NCBI RefSeq assembly: GCF_013283745.1
Contig: NZ_JABSTZ010000003.1
Location: forward strand, 372,001 to 436,000
Direction of reading: 5' to 3'
DNA length: 64,000 nt
Origin: Aeromicrobium stalagmiti
GTDB taxonomy: Bacteria; Actinomycetota; Actinomycetes; Propionibacteriales; Nocardioidaceae
Shown: one piece after another, positions 1 through 9,582 of the stretch
Layout of the letters: each line of letters opens with the position of its first letter
How positions within the stretch are numbered: the stretch's first letter is position 1
Notes under the pieces: generated by a model
The model's database searches: none
Seen by the model: only the letters and a program-made list of their open reading frames with translations
What the model was told of the DNA's origin: nothing
Made by a program: the position numbers and the translations under genes

Positions 1-1007
1 GCCGGTGCCGGCGCCGCCGACTCCCGGAGCAGGGCGGGCTTGGTCGCGTCGCGGAGCATCGGCTCGCCACCGTCGAAACCGGCGGCGATGACCGTCACCC
101 GGACCTCGTCGCCGAGCGCGTCGTCGATGACGGCACCGAAGATGATGTTGGCCTCGGGGTGCACCGCGTCGGCGACCAGGCCGGCCGCCTCGTTGATCTC
201 GAACAGGCCGAGGTCGGAGCCACCGGCGATCGACAGCAGCACGCCTCGGGCCCCCTCGATCGAGGCCTCGAGCAGCGGGCTCGAGACCGCACTCTCGGCA
301 GCCACCGCCGCCCGGTGCTCTCCCCGGGCGGACCCGATGCCCATGAGGGCCGAGCCGGCGTCGGACATGACTGACTTGACGTCGGCGAAGTCGAGGTTGA
401 TCAGGCCGGGGGTCGTGATCAGGTCGGTGATGCCCGAGACACCCTGATGCAGGACCTGGTCGGCCTGGCGGAACGAGTCGAGCAGGCTCACGTTGGGGTC
501 GCTGATCGACAGCAGGCGGTCGTTGGGGATGACGATGAGGGTGTCGACCTCGTCGCGCAGCGCCTGGATGCCGTGGTCGGCCTGGTTGGACCGGTTGCGG
601 CCCTCGAACTTGAACGGGCGCGTGACGACGCCGATCGTCAGGGCACCGAGCGAGCGCGCGATGCGCGCGACCACCGGCGCACCTCCGGTGCCGGTGCCGC
701 CGCCCTCGCCCGCCGTCACGAAGACCATGTCGGCGCCCTTGATGGCCGCCTCGATCTCCTCGGCGTGGTCCTCGGCGGCGCGCTTGCCGATCTCGGGGTT
801 GGCGCCGGCACCGAGGCCGCGCGTGGAGTCGCGGCCGACGTCGAGCTTGACGTCGGCGTCGCTCATGAGGAGCGCCTGGGCGTCGGTGTTGATCGCGATG
901 AACTCGACTCCCTTGAGCCCCACCTCGATCATGCGGTTGACGGCGTTGACGCCGCCTCCGCCGATGCCGACGACCTTGATCACGGCGAGGTAGTTCTGGA
1001 CCGCCAT
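1..1007 (-). CDS. ftsZ: Cell division protein FtsZ (3' end outside window)
   Basis: FtsZ is the tubulin-like GTPase that polymerises into the Z ring at midcell and recruits the divisome. About 335 N-terminal residues are visible, beginning [19 protein letters not shown]. The tubulin signature [12 protein letters not shown] is near residue 105 and the T7-loop stretch [10 protein letters not shown] near residue 205, so GTP binding and hydrolysis look intact. The variable tail and the C-terminal interaction peptide lie beyond position 1. It is the last dcw gene seen here, separated from ftsQ by 155 bp that hold its own regulatory region. An AAGGA Shine-Dalgarno sits about 8 nt before the ATG. 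Confidence 0.98.
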   Translation of the reverse strand, partial: MAVQNYLAVIKVVGIGGGGVNAVNRMIEVGLKGVEFIAINTDAQALLMSDADVKLDVGRDSTRGLGAGANPEIGKRAAEDHAEEIEAAIKGADMVFVTAGEGGGTGTGGAPVVARIARSLGALTIGVVTRPFKFEGRNRSNQADHGIQALRDEVDTLIVIPNDRLLSISDPNVSLLDSFRQADQVLHQGVSGITDLITTPGLINLDFADVKSVMSDAGSALMGIGSARGEHRAAVAAESAVSSPLLEASIEGARGVLLSIAGGSDLGLFEINEAAGLVADAVHPEANIIFGAVIDDALGDEVRVTVIAAGFDGGEPMLRDATKPALLRESAAPAP

Positions 1008-1059
1008 CGTGTGTCCTTCCGGGGATGTGGAGCTGAGCGTGAATGTGTGTGGAGGCCCG

Positions 1060-1105
1060 AGAAAACTCTAACCGTGAGGTGAAGAGTTATAGTTATGTCA
1101 ACCTC
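1060..1105 (-). promoter_or_regulatory. Putative ftsZ promoter/operator with interrupted palindrome
   Basis: In the ftsQ-ftsZ gap the minus strand reads TTGACATAACTATAACTC and then, 13 bases on, AGAGTT. There is a good -35-like TTGACA (complement of 1096-1101), a TATAAC hexamer, and an inverted AACTCT/AGAGTT pair around 1064-1088. This AT-rich patch stands out in a very GC-rich neighbourhood. The element spacing is not textbook, so I call it a regulatory region without fixing a transcription start. Confidence 0.45.
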
Positions 1106-1162
1106 TGACCTACCGAGAACGGTACGCGCGGGACGCACGACTGCTCGTGCGACACGCCGCGG

Positions 1163-1888
1163 CTACTGACGTGTCGTCGGCTGGTCCGGCGCGCTCACGT
1201 CGTAGCGCGTCGCGTCGATGCGCAGCAGCGACCGGAGCACCTCGAGCTTGCGCTCGCCCTTGGCCGCGCTCCCCCACACGACCGTGCGGCCACTGGTGAG
1301 GTCGAGCTCGATCGAGTCCTTGCTCGCCGCACTGACCGACTGCAGCTGCCGGCGCAGCGTCGGCTCGCGCCGGGTCACCAGGTCGACGACCCGGGCGACA
1401 GATCGCCGCGTCTCCAGCGCCCGCTCGGGATCGGTCACGCTGATCGTGGCCTCGACGAGCTTCGACGGTGCCGACGAATACGACCGGAAGTCGATGCCCT
1501 CACGGTCGATGCCGCGGATCGCTCCGGCGACGTTCGAGACGATGATCGCCTTGCGCTCGACGACGTCGATCGCGACGGTGTGCGGCCACGACCGGGACAC
1601 GTCGACCGACTCGACCCGCTCGAGCGCAGCGACCCGCGACTCGATCGCCGTGAGGTCGACCCGGGCGAGAGGACGTCCGGTCGGGACGTCGGCGGCACGC
1701 AGGATCTGCGACCGCTTGAGCGTCGTCTGTCCCTCGACGTCGACGCCACGCACCGCCAGCACGCTGGAGAACCAGATAAGCCAGCCGAGGGTGACCATGA
1801 CGACGAGGGCGAGCACCGCGAGGGCGATTCGCTTGATCCGTCGCCGCCGGTCGTGCCTGACCCGGTCGACGAAGCGCTGCTCCGTCAC
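1163..1888 (-). CDS. ftsQ: Cell division protein FtsQ
   Basis: FtsQ is a bitopic divisome protein that links early and late division proteins through a POTRA domain. The 241-residue product has an Arg-rich cytoplasmic N-terminus, one membrane segment (about residues 19-41, IALAVLALVVMVTLGWLIWF), then a POTRA-like region (VLAVRGVDVEGQTTLKRSQI) and a beta domain rich in V/T/S. The GTG start at 1888 overlaps the murC stop by 4 bp (GTGA), which fixes it and implies translational coupling. Length fits actinobacterial FtsQ. Confidence 0.93.
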   Translation of the reverse strand: MTEQRFVDRVRHDRRRRIKRIALAVLALVVMVTLGWLIWFSSVLAVRGVDVEGQTTLKRSQILRAADVPTGRPLARVDLTAIESRVAALERVESVDVSRSWPHTVAIDVVERKAIIVSNVAGAIRGIDREGIDFRSYSSAPSKLVEATISVTDPERALETRRSVARVVDLVTRREPTLRRQLQSVSAASKDSIELDLTSGRTVVWGSAAKGERKLEVLRSLLRIDATRYDVSAPDQPTTRQ

Positions 1889-3306
1889 GCCCCGGTGCCG
1901 TCCAGCTCGGCGCCGTCCAGCTCGGCCAGCACCGCGGGGCCCACCGTCGTGATGTCGCCGGCGCCCAGGGTGAGGAGCACGTCGCCTGCTCGCAGCCGGG
2001 GCAGCAGCTCCTGCGCGAGGCCGGCCACCGGTCCCCCGAGCGTGGCCTCGGGTCCCTCGACGGCGTCGACGATCAGGGCAGACGTCACGGCGGGGTCGGG
2101 GTCCTCGCGCGCGAGGTAGATGTCGGCGACCACGACGAGATCGGCGGCGGAGAGCTCGCGCCCCATCTCGACGCCGTAGACACGGGTGCGACTCACCAGG
2201 TGAGGCTGGTAGGCCACCACGAGCCGGTCGGAGCCGGCGATCGCCCGCGCTGCGGCGAGGTCGGCACGGATCTCGGTCGGGTGGTGGGCGTAGGAGTCGT
2301 AGACCCGCACGCCGGCGGCCTCGCCGAGCGGCTGCATGCGGCGGTTGGCGCCGGTGTAGGCACCGAGGCCGGCGATCAGCAGGTCGACGTCGTGCCCCAG
2401 GTGGAGCCCGGCGCCGAGCGCCAGCAGCGCGTCGACGGCGTAGTGGGCGCCCGGCACCGCAAGCTCGACCGGGCCGAGATCGACACCCCGGCTGGACACG
2501 TCGAACGTCGTCGCCGTGCCCTGCACCACGAGTCGTGTGCCGCGCACGTCGGCGTCGTCGGCGAAGCCGGCCAGCACGACCTCCAGCCCCCGGGCGCGCG
2601 CGACCGGGACCAGCGCGCGGGTGCCCGGGTCGTCGGCGTTGAGCACCACGAAGTCGGCGACGTTGCCGATGAACTCGTCGAAGGCCGCGGCATAGGCCTC
2701 GACCGTGCCGTAGTTGTCGAGGTGGTCGGCGTCGACGTTGGTCACGATCGCGCCCTCGGGGGCGTAGACGAGGAAGGCCCCGTCGCTCTCGTCCGCCTCG
2801 GCGACCAGGAGGTCGCCGGAGCCCAGACGGGCGTTGGCGCCGAGGCTCGCGACCTCGGCACCGATCGCGTAGGACGGCTGCGCTCCCGCGGCGATCAGCG
2901 CGCACGTCAGCATCGCGGTCGTCGTCGTCTTGCCATGGGTGCCCGCGACCGCGATCGTCCGGCGCCCGACCATGACCGAGCGCAGGCCGGCCGACCGGGG
3001 CCAGAGCCGCAACCCGCGACGCTGCGCCTCCACGATCTCCGGGTTGTCCTCGCGCACGGCGGTCGAGGCGATCACGGTGTCGACGCCCTCGAGGTGCGCG
3101 GCGTCGTGCCCCACGTGACACGTGATGCCCTCGGCCCGCAGGGCCTCGAGCACGGCCGAGTCGGCCGCGTCGCTGCCCGACACCGCGACGCCCTGCTGGG
3201 CCATCAGCCGGGCGATGCCCGAGAGCCCGGCACCACCGATGCCGACGAAGAAGACGGCACCCAGCGCGTCGACCGACACGATGTCGGTCGGGATCGGGAT
3301 CTTCAT
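1885..3306 (-). CDS. murC: UDP-N-acetylmuramate--L-alanine ligase MurC
   Basis: MurC adds L-Ala to UDP-MurNAc, the first of the Mur ligase steps in cytoplasmic peptidoglycan precursor synthesis. The 473-residue protein has an N-terminal Rossmann-like part (VFFVGIGGAGLSGIARLM), the ATP-binding loop VAGTHGKTTTTAM near residue 120 and the NADDPGTRAL and VYDSYAHHPTEI regions of the central and C-terminal Mur domains. The start MKIPIPTDIV at 3306 overlaps the murG stop by 4 bp. An upstream in-frame extension exists but only reads murG in another frame, so it is rejected. Confidence 0.97.
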   Translation of the reverse strand: MKIPIPTDIVSVDALGAVFFVGIGGAGLSGIARLMAQQGVAVSGSDAADSAVLEALRAEGITCHVGHDAAHLEGVDTVIASTAVREDNPEIVEAQRRGLRLWPRSAGLRSVMVGRRTIAVAGTHGKTTTTAMLTCALIAAGAQPSYAIGAEVASLGANARLGSGDLLVAEADESDGAFLVYAPEGAIVTNVDADHLDNYGTVEAYAAAFDEFIGNVADFVVLNADDPGTRALVPVARARGLEVVLAGFADDADVRGTRLVVQGTATTFDVSSRGVDLGPVELAVPGAHYAVDALLALGAGLHLGHDVDLLIAGLGAYTGANRRMQPLGEAAGVRVYDSYAHHPTEIRADLAAARAIAGSDRLVVAYQPHLVSRTRVYGVEMGRELSAADLVVVADIYLAREDPDPAVTSALIVDAVEGPEATLGGPVAGLAQELLPRLRAGDVLLTLGAGDITTVGPAVLAELDGAELDGTGA

Positions 3307-4376
3307 GCTCGGGCAGCCTTCTGGATCAGCTCGGCGAGGCGGACGTCGGCATCTCGGCGCACGATGCCCGACGCCGCGGCCGACATGGCGCCGAGGCGTC
3401 CGGTGTGCGAGATCAGCGGGATCACGACGTTGTCGATCCAGGCGGGCGTGAGCGCGGCGTCGTCGATGAGCAGGGCTCCACCGGCCTCGACGACGGGGTG
3501 CGCGTTGTGGGCCTGCTCGCCGTTGCCGATCGGCAGCGGCACGAACGCCGCCGGCAGGCCGACCGCCGCGACCTCGGTGACGGTGTTGGCACCGGCGCGG
3601 CACACGATCAGGTCGGCCGCGGCGTAGGCCAGGTCCATGCGGTCGATGAACGGCACGACGACGTAGGGCGGGTCGCCCGGGCGCGGGTGCACCGAGACCT
3701 CGTCGGGACGACCGGCGGCGTGCAGCACCTGGACACCGGCGTCGGCGAGGTCGCGAGCAGCGGCCGACACCGTCTGGTTGATGCGACGGGCGCCCTGGGA
3801 GCCGCCCGTGATGAGCAGGGTCGGCAGGTCGGGGTCGAGCCCGAAGAAGGCCCGTGCCTCGGCCCGGCTGGCGGCCCGGTCGAGCGCCGAGATCTCGCGC
3901 CGGATCGGCAGGCCGACGTAGTGGGCGTGCGGCAGGTCGGTGTCGGGAAAGCTCGTCGCCACGTGATCGGTGAACCGGGCACCGAGCTTGTTGGCGATGC
4001 CGGGGATCGCGTTGCCCTCGTGCACGACGAGGGGCACGTGCCGCCGCCGCGCCACGAGGTAGGCCGGCACCGAGACGTAGCCGCCGAAGCCGACGATCAC
4101 GTCAGGACGGACGCGGTCGATCACCTCGCCCGTCGCCTTGACGGCGGCACGCAGCTTGCCGGGCACCTGGACCATCGCCTTGCCGGGCTTGCGTGGCAGT
4201 GGCACGGGCGGGACGAGCTCGAGCGGGTAGCCCGCCTGCGGGATCAGGGTCACCTCGAGGCCGCGCGGCGTGCCGAGGCAGGTGATCTCGACACCGGCGT
4301 CGGCCAGCACGGCGGCCGTGGCCAGGAGCGGCGAGGTGTGGCCGGCGGTTCCACCACCGGCGAGCAGCACACGCAC
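3303..4376 (-). CDS. murG: UDP-GlcNAc:undecaprenyl-pyrophosphoryl-MurNAc-pentapeptide transferase MurG
   Basis: MurG is a GT-B glycosyltransferase at the inner face of the membrane that makes lipid II from lipid I. The 357-residue product begins at a GTG with RVLLAGGGTAGHTSPLLA, the glycine-rich loop of the family, and carries LLITGGSQGARRIN near residue 190 and ICRAGANTVTEVAAVGLPA for UDP-GlcNAc binding in the C-terminal lobe. It starts 3 bp after the ftsW stop and overlaps murC by 4 bp. Confidence 0.97.
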   Translation of the reverse strand: MRVLLAGGGTAGHTSPLLATAAVLADAGVEITCLGTPRGLEVTLIPQAGYPLELVPPVPLPRKPGKAMVQVPGKLRAAVKATGEVIDRVRPDVIVGFGGYVSVPAYLVARRRHVPLVVHEGNAIPGIANKLGARFTDHVATSFPDTDLPHAHYVGLPIRREISALDRAASRAEARAFFGLDPDLPTLLITGGSQGARRINQTVSAAARDLADAGVQVLHAAGRPDEVSVHPRPGDPPYVVVPFIDRMDLAYAAADLIVCRAGANTVTEVAAVGLPAAFVPLPIGNGEQAHNAHPVVEAGGALLIDDAALTPAWIDNVVIPLISHTGRLGAMSAAASGIVRRDADVRLAELIQKAARA

Positions 4377-4379
4377 TCG

Positions 4380-5585
4380 CTATCGTCCCTTCTTTCGATT
4401 GGCGCGCCCGGCCGCGAGGGCCCGGCGGGCCCCCGGTTCGGTCGTCGCGCAGTTGAGCAGGACGCCCAGCGCCACGAGCGTGACGAGCAGGCTCGATCCA
4501 CCGTACGAGATGAGTGGCAACGGGATGCCGATGACCGGCAGCAGCCCCAGGACCATGCCGATGTTGATGACGGCCTGGATCATGAGCCAGATCGTGATGC
4601 CTGCAGCGGTGTAGCGGACGAACGGGTCGCGGGTGCGGGTCGCGATGCGTAGCCCGGCGAAGCCCAGGACGATGAACAGCACCAGGACGACGAGCGTGCC
4701 GATGAGGCCGAGCTCCTCGCCGATCACGGCGAGGATGAAGTCGGTGTGGGCCTCGGGCAGCGATCCCCACTTCTGCCGGCTTCCACCGAGCCCGACGCCC
4801 CAGAAGCCGCCTGTCGCGAGCGCCATCATGCCGTGGATGGCCTGGAAGCCGGCGCTGTCGGGATCGGCCTGCGGGTTGGTGAAGTTGAGCAGGCGCTCGA
4901 CGCGGTGCGGCGACTGGGCCACGGCCACGACCAGGCCCACGAACAGCAGGGCCACCAGCCCGCCCATCTGCTTGCGGGGCAGGCCGGCGACCCAGAGCAT
5001 GCCGACGATGAGCGCGAACAGCACGAGTGCCGTGCCGAGGTCGTGCTGTCCGACGACGAGCAGGGCGACGCTGCCGGCCACCGGCACCATCGGGGTGATC
5101 ACGTAGCGCGGGATGCCGAGGTACTTCTGACGGCGGGCGTAGATGTCGGCGATCCAGAGCACCAGCGCGAGCTTGGCGAACTCCGACGGCTGCAGCTGGA
5201 AGCCGCCGAACAGCGGGAGCCAGTTGCGGTTGCCGTTGACCGTGACGCCGACCCCGGGGATGAACGTCGCCATGATGAGCAGGACCGACACGGCCAGGAA
5301 CGGCACGATGAGCCGCCGCAGCAGCGGCAGGGGCATGCGGGCCGCGACGACCGCGCCGATGACGCCGAGCACCGCGAAGATCAGCTGGCGCAGCACGATC
5401 GCGAACGAGTTGCCGTAGTTGACCAGCGCGAAGATCGAGCTGGCACTGAGCACCATGATCAGGCCGATGCCCAGCAGGAGAGCCGTCGATCCCAGCACCA
5501 GCTGGTAGGACGCGAGCGGGCGCTCGAGCGTACGGCGCGCCGCCTCGACGATCGCCGGGGAGCGTCGGTCGTCGGTCGTGGTCAT
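4380..5585 (-). CDS. ftsW: SEDS peptidoglycan polymerase FtsW
   Basis: FtsW is the septal lipid II polymerase of the SEDS family and works with the class B PBP FtsI. The 401-residue protein is almost wholly membrane-spanning (about ten segments) and carries the family loops NRNWLPLFGGFQLQPSEFAK, AHTDFILAVIGEELGLIG and GIPLPLISYGGSS. The Asp of HTDF sits in the segment that holds the essential acidic residue in this family. The C-terminus is basic. It lies 48 bp after murD; the ATG at 5585 gives the normal SEDS N-terminus. Confidence 0.96.
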   Translation of the reverse strand: MTTTDDRRSPAIVEAARRTLERPLASYQLVLGSTALLLGIGLIMVLSASSIFALVNYGNSFAIVLRQLIFAVLGVIGAVVAARMPLPLLRRLIVPFLAVSVLLIMATFIPGVGVTVNGNRNWLPLFGGFQLQPSEFAKLALVLWIADIYARRQKYLGIPRYVITPMVPVAGSVALLVVGQHDLGTALVLFALIVGMLWVAGLPRKQMGGLVALLFVGLVVAVAQSPHRVERLLNFTNPQADPDSAGFQAIHGMMALATGGFWGVGLGGSRQKWGSLPEAHTDFILAVIGEELGLIGTLVVLVLFIVLGFAGLRIATRTRDPFVRYTAAGITIWLMIQAVINIGMVLGLLPVIGIPLPLISYGGSSLLVTLVALGVLLNCATTEPGARRALAAGRANRKKGR

Positions 5586-5633
5586 GTCCGACTGCTCCGC
5601 GTCATGGTCGTCCTCTGCCTCGGGGAAGGAAGG

Positions 5634-7106
5634 TCAGGACTGGTCACGCAGCTGCTGCACCGCGGCGACGAAGCTGTCGCCCCGCGCGGCGTAGTTGCGA
5701 AACTGGTCCATGGACGCGCACCCCGGGGCCAAGAGCACCGTGTCGCCCTCACGGGCGAGCGATGCCGCGACCTCGACGACGCGTTCCATGGGATCAGTCT
5801 CGCCGGTGTCGACCTCCACGACGGGGACATCAGGCGCGTGTCGCTGCAGCGCCTCGGCGACGAGGTGACGGTCGGCACCGATCAGCACGACCCCGCGCAG
5901 ACGGCTGCGGGCAGCGATGACGACGTCGTCGAACGTCGCGCCCTTGGCCAGACCACCGGCGACCCACACGACGGACTCGAACCCTTGCAGGGACGCCTGC
6001 GCCGCGTGCGGGTTGGTCGCCTTGGAGTCGTCGACGTAGTGCACCCCGGCGATCTCGCCGGCGTCGGCGATGCGGTGGGCGTCGGGCGTGAACGACCGCA
6101 GGCCGTCGCGGACGGCGCGAGCCTCGACCCCGTGTGCGCGCGCCAGGGCCGCGGCAGCGAGCGCGTCGGCGACCACGTGGGGCGCCGGGACGCGGCTGCT
6201 GTCGCCGTGGGCCGCCAGGCCGATGTCGCTGATGCTGCCGAGCTCGGCGGCGCTCGAGATGCGCCCGGGGATGAACGCCCGGTCGGCGATCACGTCGTCG
6301 ACCAGCCCGATCATGCCGGTCGCCGGGATGCCGAGCGTGAAGCCGATCGCGCGGCACCCTTCCACGACGTCGGCCTCCTCGACCAGCCGCTCGGTGACCG
6401 GGTCGTCGACGTTGTAGACGCACGCCACCTGGGCGTTGTGGTAGATCCGCCCCTTGTCGGCCGTGTAGGCGTCGATGCCGCCGTGCCAGTCGATGTGGTC
6501 GGGCGCCAGGTTGAGCACGACGCTCGCCTGAGCGGAGATCGACTGGCTCCAGTGCAGCTGGTAGCTCGACAGCTCGACGGCCAGCACGTCGAAGGACTCG
6601 GGGTTCATGACCGCCTCGAGGACGGGAGTGCCGACGTTGCCGACGGCGAGGGCGTTGAGGCCCTGCGCCCGCAGGATCGACTCGAGCATCTGGACCGTCG
6701 TGGTCTTGCCGTTGGTGCCGGTGACGGCGAGCCACGGCGCGGGGTTGTCGCCGCGCAGCCGCCACGCCAGCTCGACCTCGCCCCAGACCGGGATGCCCCG
6801 GGCCGCGGCGTCGGCCAGCATCGGCGTGCTCGGCGCCCATCCCGGCGAGGTGACGAACACGTCGATGCCCTCGGGGAACGTGTCGGTGGAGCCGGGGCCG
6901 ATCCGGACGTCGACGCCCAGGATCTCCAGCAGCGTCGCCTTCTCGCGCAGGGCGGCGTCGTCACCGTCGTCGAGCGCGATGACGTCGGCACCCAGGTGCT
7001 GGAGCGTGTCGGCGGCCGCGAACCCGCTCACGCCGAGACCGCCCACCGCGGCGCGGACGCCCTCCCACGACGACTCCCGACCCAACGACGAAAGGTCGAT
7101 CGTCAT
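5634..7106 (-). CDS. murD: UDP-N-acetylmuramoylalanine--D-glutamate ligase MurD
   Basis: MurD attaches D-Glu to UDP-MurNAc-L-Ala. The 490-residue product starts MTIDLSSLGRESSWEGVRAA, has an N-terminal Rossmann part (VGGLGVSGFAAADTL), the ATP loop VTGTNGKTTTVQML near residue 132, then NLAPDHIDWHG and the C-terminal DDSKATNPHAAQASL and LAPGCASMDQF motifs. The ATG at 7106 overlaps the mraY stop (ATGA). The continuation upstream in this frame only translates mraY out of frame. Confidence 0.97.
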   Translation of the reverse strand: MTIDLSSLGRESSWEGVRAAVGGLGVSGFAAADTLQHLGADVIALDDGDDAALREKATLLEILGVDVRIGPGSTDTFPEGIDVFVTSPGWAPSTPMLADAAARGIPVWGEVELAWRLRGDNPAPWLAVTGTNGKTTTVQMLESILRAQGLNALAVGNVGTPVLEAVMNPESFDVLAVELSSYQLHWSQSISAQASVVLNLAPDHIDWHGGIDAYTADKGRIYHNAQVACVYNVDDPVTERLVEEADVVEGCRAIGFTLGIPATGMIGLVDDVIADRAFIPGRISSAAELGSISDIGLAAHGDSSRVPAPHVVADALAAAALARAHGVEARAVRDGLRSFTPDAHRIADAGEIAGVHYVDDSKATNPHAAQASLQGFESVVWVAGGLAKGATFDDVVIAARSRLRGVVLIGADRHLVAEALQRHAPDVPVVEVDTGETDPMERVVEVAASLAREGDTVLLAPGCASMDQFRNYAARGDSFVAAVQQLRDQS

Positions 7107-8167
7107 ACGCCCGTGACCCACTCGCTGTAGAAGATGCCGAGGCCCGTCGCGACGCACAGGCCGCTGATGATCCAGAACCGGACCACGATCGTGATCTCCG
7201 CCCAGCCGAGCAGCTCGAAGTGGTGCTGCAGCGGGGCCATGCGGAAGATCCGTTTGCCGCCGGAGATCTTGAACCAGCCGACCTGCAGGATCACCGACAT
7301 CGTGATCGCGACGAACAGGCCGCCGATGATGACCAGCAGCAGCTCGGTGCGGGTCATGAGCGCGAATCCCGCCATCGCACCTCCGAGCGACAGGGAGCCG
7401 GTGTCGCCCATGAAGATCTTGGCCGGCGAGGCGTTCCACCACAGGAAGCCGAAGCACGCACCGGTCAGGGCCGACGCGACGACCGCGAGGTCGAGCGGGT
7501 CGCGGACCTCGTAGCACTTCATGCCGGGGTTGAACGAGCAGTTCTGGTTGCTCTGCCAGATGTTGATGAAGACGTAGGCGCCGAAGACCATCATCGCGGC
7601 GCCGGTTGCGAGACCGTCGAGCCCGTCCGTCAGGTTGACACCGTTGCTGGCACCGGCGACGAGCACGAGCACCCACAGGACCAGCAGCAGCGTCGGCATG
7701 CGCCAGCCGTCGAAGTCGCGGGTGAACGACACGAAATGGGTGATGGGCGTCCGACCGGTGTCGTCCTCCCAGCCGATCGCGAGCCAGGCGAAGATCAGGC
7801 CGATGACCGTCTGGCCGATGAGCTTGGCCTTGCTGCGCAGGCCCAGGCTGCGCTGCTTGGAGACCTTGATGAAGTCGTCGAGGAAGCCGATCGCGCCCAG
7901 GCCCACGAACAGGAACAGCAGCAGCAGCGCGGACGCACTCGGCATGGTCTGGGTCGCGAGCTTGGCCGTGAAGTAGCCGATGACGACCGCGATGATGACG
8001 ACGAGGCCGCCCATCGTCGGGGTGCCGCGCTTGGTGTGGTGCGAGGTCGGGCCGTCGTCACGGATCAGCTGGCCGTAGCCCTGCTTGACCAGCACGGAGA
8101 TGGCGAACCGGGTGCCGATCAGGGTGACCAGCAACGACAGCGCTCCTGCGATCAGGATGGCCTTCAT
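7103..8167 (-). CDS. mraY: Phospho-MurNAc-pentapeptide translocase MraY
   Basis: MraY transfers phospho-MurNAc-pentapeptide to undecaprenyl phosphate, making lipid I at the cytoplasmic face of the membrane. The 354-residue polytopic protein (about ten segments) has the GTPTMGGLVV loop, the catalytic FLDDFIKV pair, NLTDGLDGLATG, and the C-terminal PLQHHFELLGWAE histidine loop. A 65-bp gap separates it from murF upstream and it overlaps murD by 4 bp. Confidence 0.97.
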   Translation of the reverse strand: MKAILIAGALSLLVTLIGTRFAISVLVKQGYGQLIRDDGPTSHHTKRGTPTMGGLVVIIAVVIGYFTAKLATQTMPSASALLLLFLFVGLGAIGFLDDFIKVSKQRSLGLRSKAKLIGQTVIGLIFAWLAIGWEDDTGRTPITHFVSFTRDFDGWRMPTLLLVLWVLVLVAGASNGVNLTDGLDGLATGAAMMVFGAYVFINIWQSNQNCSFNPGMKCYEVRDPLDLAVVASALTGACFGFLWWNASPAKIFMGDTGSLSLGGAMAGFALMTRTELLLVIIGGLFVAITMSVILQVGWFKISGGKRIFRMAPLQHHFELLGWAEITIVVRFWIISGLCVATGLGIFYSEWVTGV

Positions 8168-8232
8168 CGCGTGGTGGATCCTTTCGGGTGGTGCATCGGG
8201 TGCTTCGTCGAGGCGTCTCGTCGAGTATGGCG

Positions 8233-9582
8233 TCAGGTGCCGAGCAGTGCCTGTGCGACTCGCTCGAGCCGAACGCCCCTCGATGCTTTCACAAGGAGCA
8301 CGTCGCCCCCGGACAGGCTCGCGGAGAGTGTGCGGGTCGCCACATCGACGTCGGGGACCTGCACCGCGATGTCTCCGGCGCCCTCCGCGATGCCGTGGGC
8401 GTCGTCGCCCACGACGACGACGCGGGCGAAGCCGAGCTCGGCCGCGAGGCGGCCGATGCGCACGTGCTCGGCCGTGCTGTCGTCGCCGAGCTCGAGCATC
8501 GCGCCGAGCACCGCGACCGCCCGGCCCTGCCCGATCGCCGCGACCGCACGCAGCGCAGCCGCCATCGACTCGGGGTTGGCGTTGTACGCGTCGTTGATGA
8601 CGACGAGCCCGTCGGCGCGCTCATGACGCTCCATCCGCATGGGCGAGACCGCCGCGGCGGCCGTGGCGAGCCGCTGACCGATGGTCGGCAGGTCGACGCC
8701 CAGCGCCAGCGCGGCCGTGGCCGCCGCCGCCGCGTTGTGGGCGTGATAGGCGCCGATGAGCGGCACGTGCGTCTGGACGGTGCGTCCGTGGTGGGTCAGG
8801 GAGAAGTGGGGGAAGCCGTGGTCGTCGACGCTGACGTCGCCGAGCGCGACGTCGCCGGCGTGGCCGAACGTCGTGACGGTCGCCTCGGTGCGGGCGGCCA
8901 TCGCTGCGACCAGCGGGTCGTCGGCATTGAGCACGACGACCCCGTCGGCGTCGATCGAGGCCGCCATCTCGCCCTTCGCCTCGGCGATCCGCTCCACCGA
9001 GCCGAACTCACCGACGTGCGCGTGCCCGACGTTGAGCACCAGGCCGACGTCCGGACGGGCAACGGCGCAGAGCGCGGTGATGTCTCCGACGTGGCGAGCA
9101 CCCATCTCGACCACGAGGTAGCGGGTCAGCTCGTCGACGCCGAGCACGGTGAGCGGCACCCCGAGCTCGTTGTTGAAGTTGCCGACCGTGGCGACGGTGG
9201 CGCCGTCCGGAGCGAGCAGGTGGGCCAGCAGGTCCTTGACGCTGGTCTTGCCGCTGGAACCGGTGAGGGCGACCACCGTGACGCCGTCGAGCTGCTCGAG
9301 CACGTGGCGGGCCAGCGCCGCCAACGCCGTGGTCACGTCGGGGACGACGACAGTCGGAACACCCGTGGCCCGAGACCCCAGCACCGCGGCTGCCCCCGTC
9401 TCGACGGCCTGCGCGGCGAAGGCATGGCCGTCGACCCGCTCCCCCGCCAGGGCGGCGAACAGCCCGCCGGGCTCGACCCGTCGCGAGTCGAGAGACGCGG
9501 GCGCATCGACGACGACCCCCGGGTCGCCGTCGACAACTCCCCCGGTGACCTGGGCGATCTCGCCCAGCGACAGAGGGATCAC
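8233..9582 (-). CDS. murF: UDP-MurNAc-tripeptide--D-Ala-D-Ala ligase MurF
   Basis: MurF adds the D-Ala-D-Ala dipeptide to the UDP-MurNAc-tripeptide, completing the pentapeptide stem. The 449-residue product begins IPLSLGEIAQVTGGVV after a GTG, has the ATP loop VALTGSSGKTSVKDLL near residue 105, the NNELGVPLTVL switch region and VINDAYNANPESM in the C-terminal half, typical of MurF. The GTG overlaps the murE stop by 4 bp (GTGA). Confidence 0.97.
   Translation of the reverse strand: MIPLSLGEIAQVTGGVVDGDPGVVVDAPASLDSRRVEPGGLFAALAGERVDGHAFAAQAVETGAAAVLGSRATGVPTVVVPDVTTALAALARHVLEQLDGVTVVALTGSSGKTSVKDLLAHLLAPDGATVATVGNFNNELGVPLTVLGVDELTRYLVVEMGARHVGDITALCAVARPDVGLVLNVGHAHVGEFGSVERIAEAKGEMAASIDADGVVVLNADDPLVAAMAARTEATVTTFGHAGDVALGDVSVDDHGFPHFSLTHHGRTVQTHVPLIGAYHAHNAAAAATAALALGVDLPTIGQRLATAAAAVSPMRMERHERADGLVVINDAYNANPESMAAALRAVAAIGQGRAVAVLGAMLELGDDSTAEHVRIGRLAAELGFARVVVVGDDAHGIAEGAGDIAVQVPDVDVATRTLSASLSGGDVLLVKASRGVRLERVAQALLGT

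Noticed and set aside
4746..7130. A 794-codon plus-strand frame opposite ftsW and murD
   Set aside because: It is antisense to two clear Mur/SEDS genes and shows no domain or start signal.
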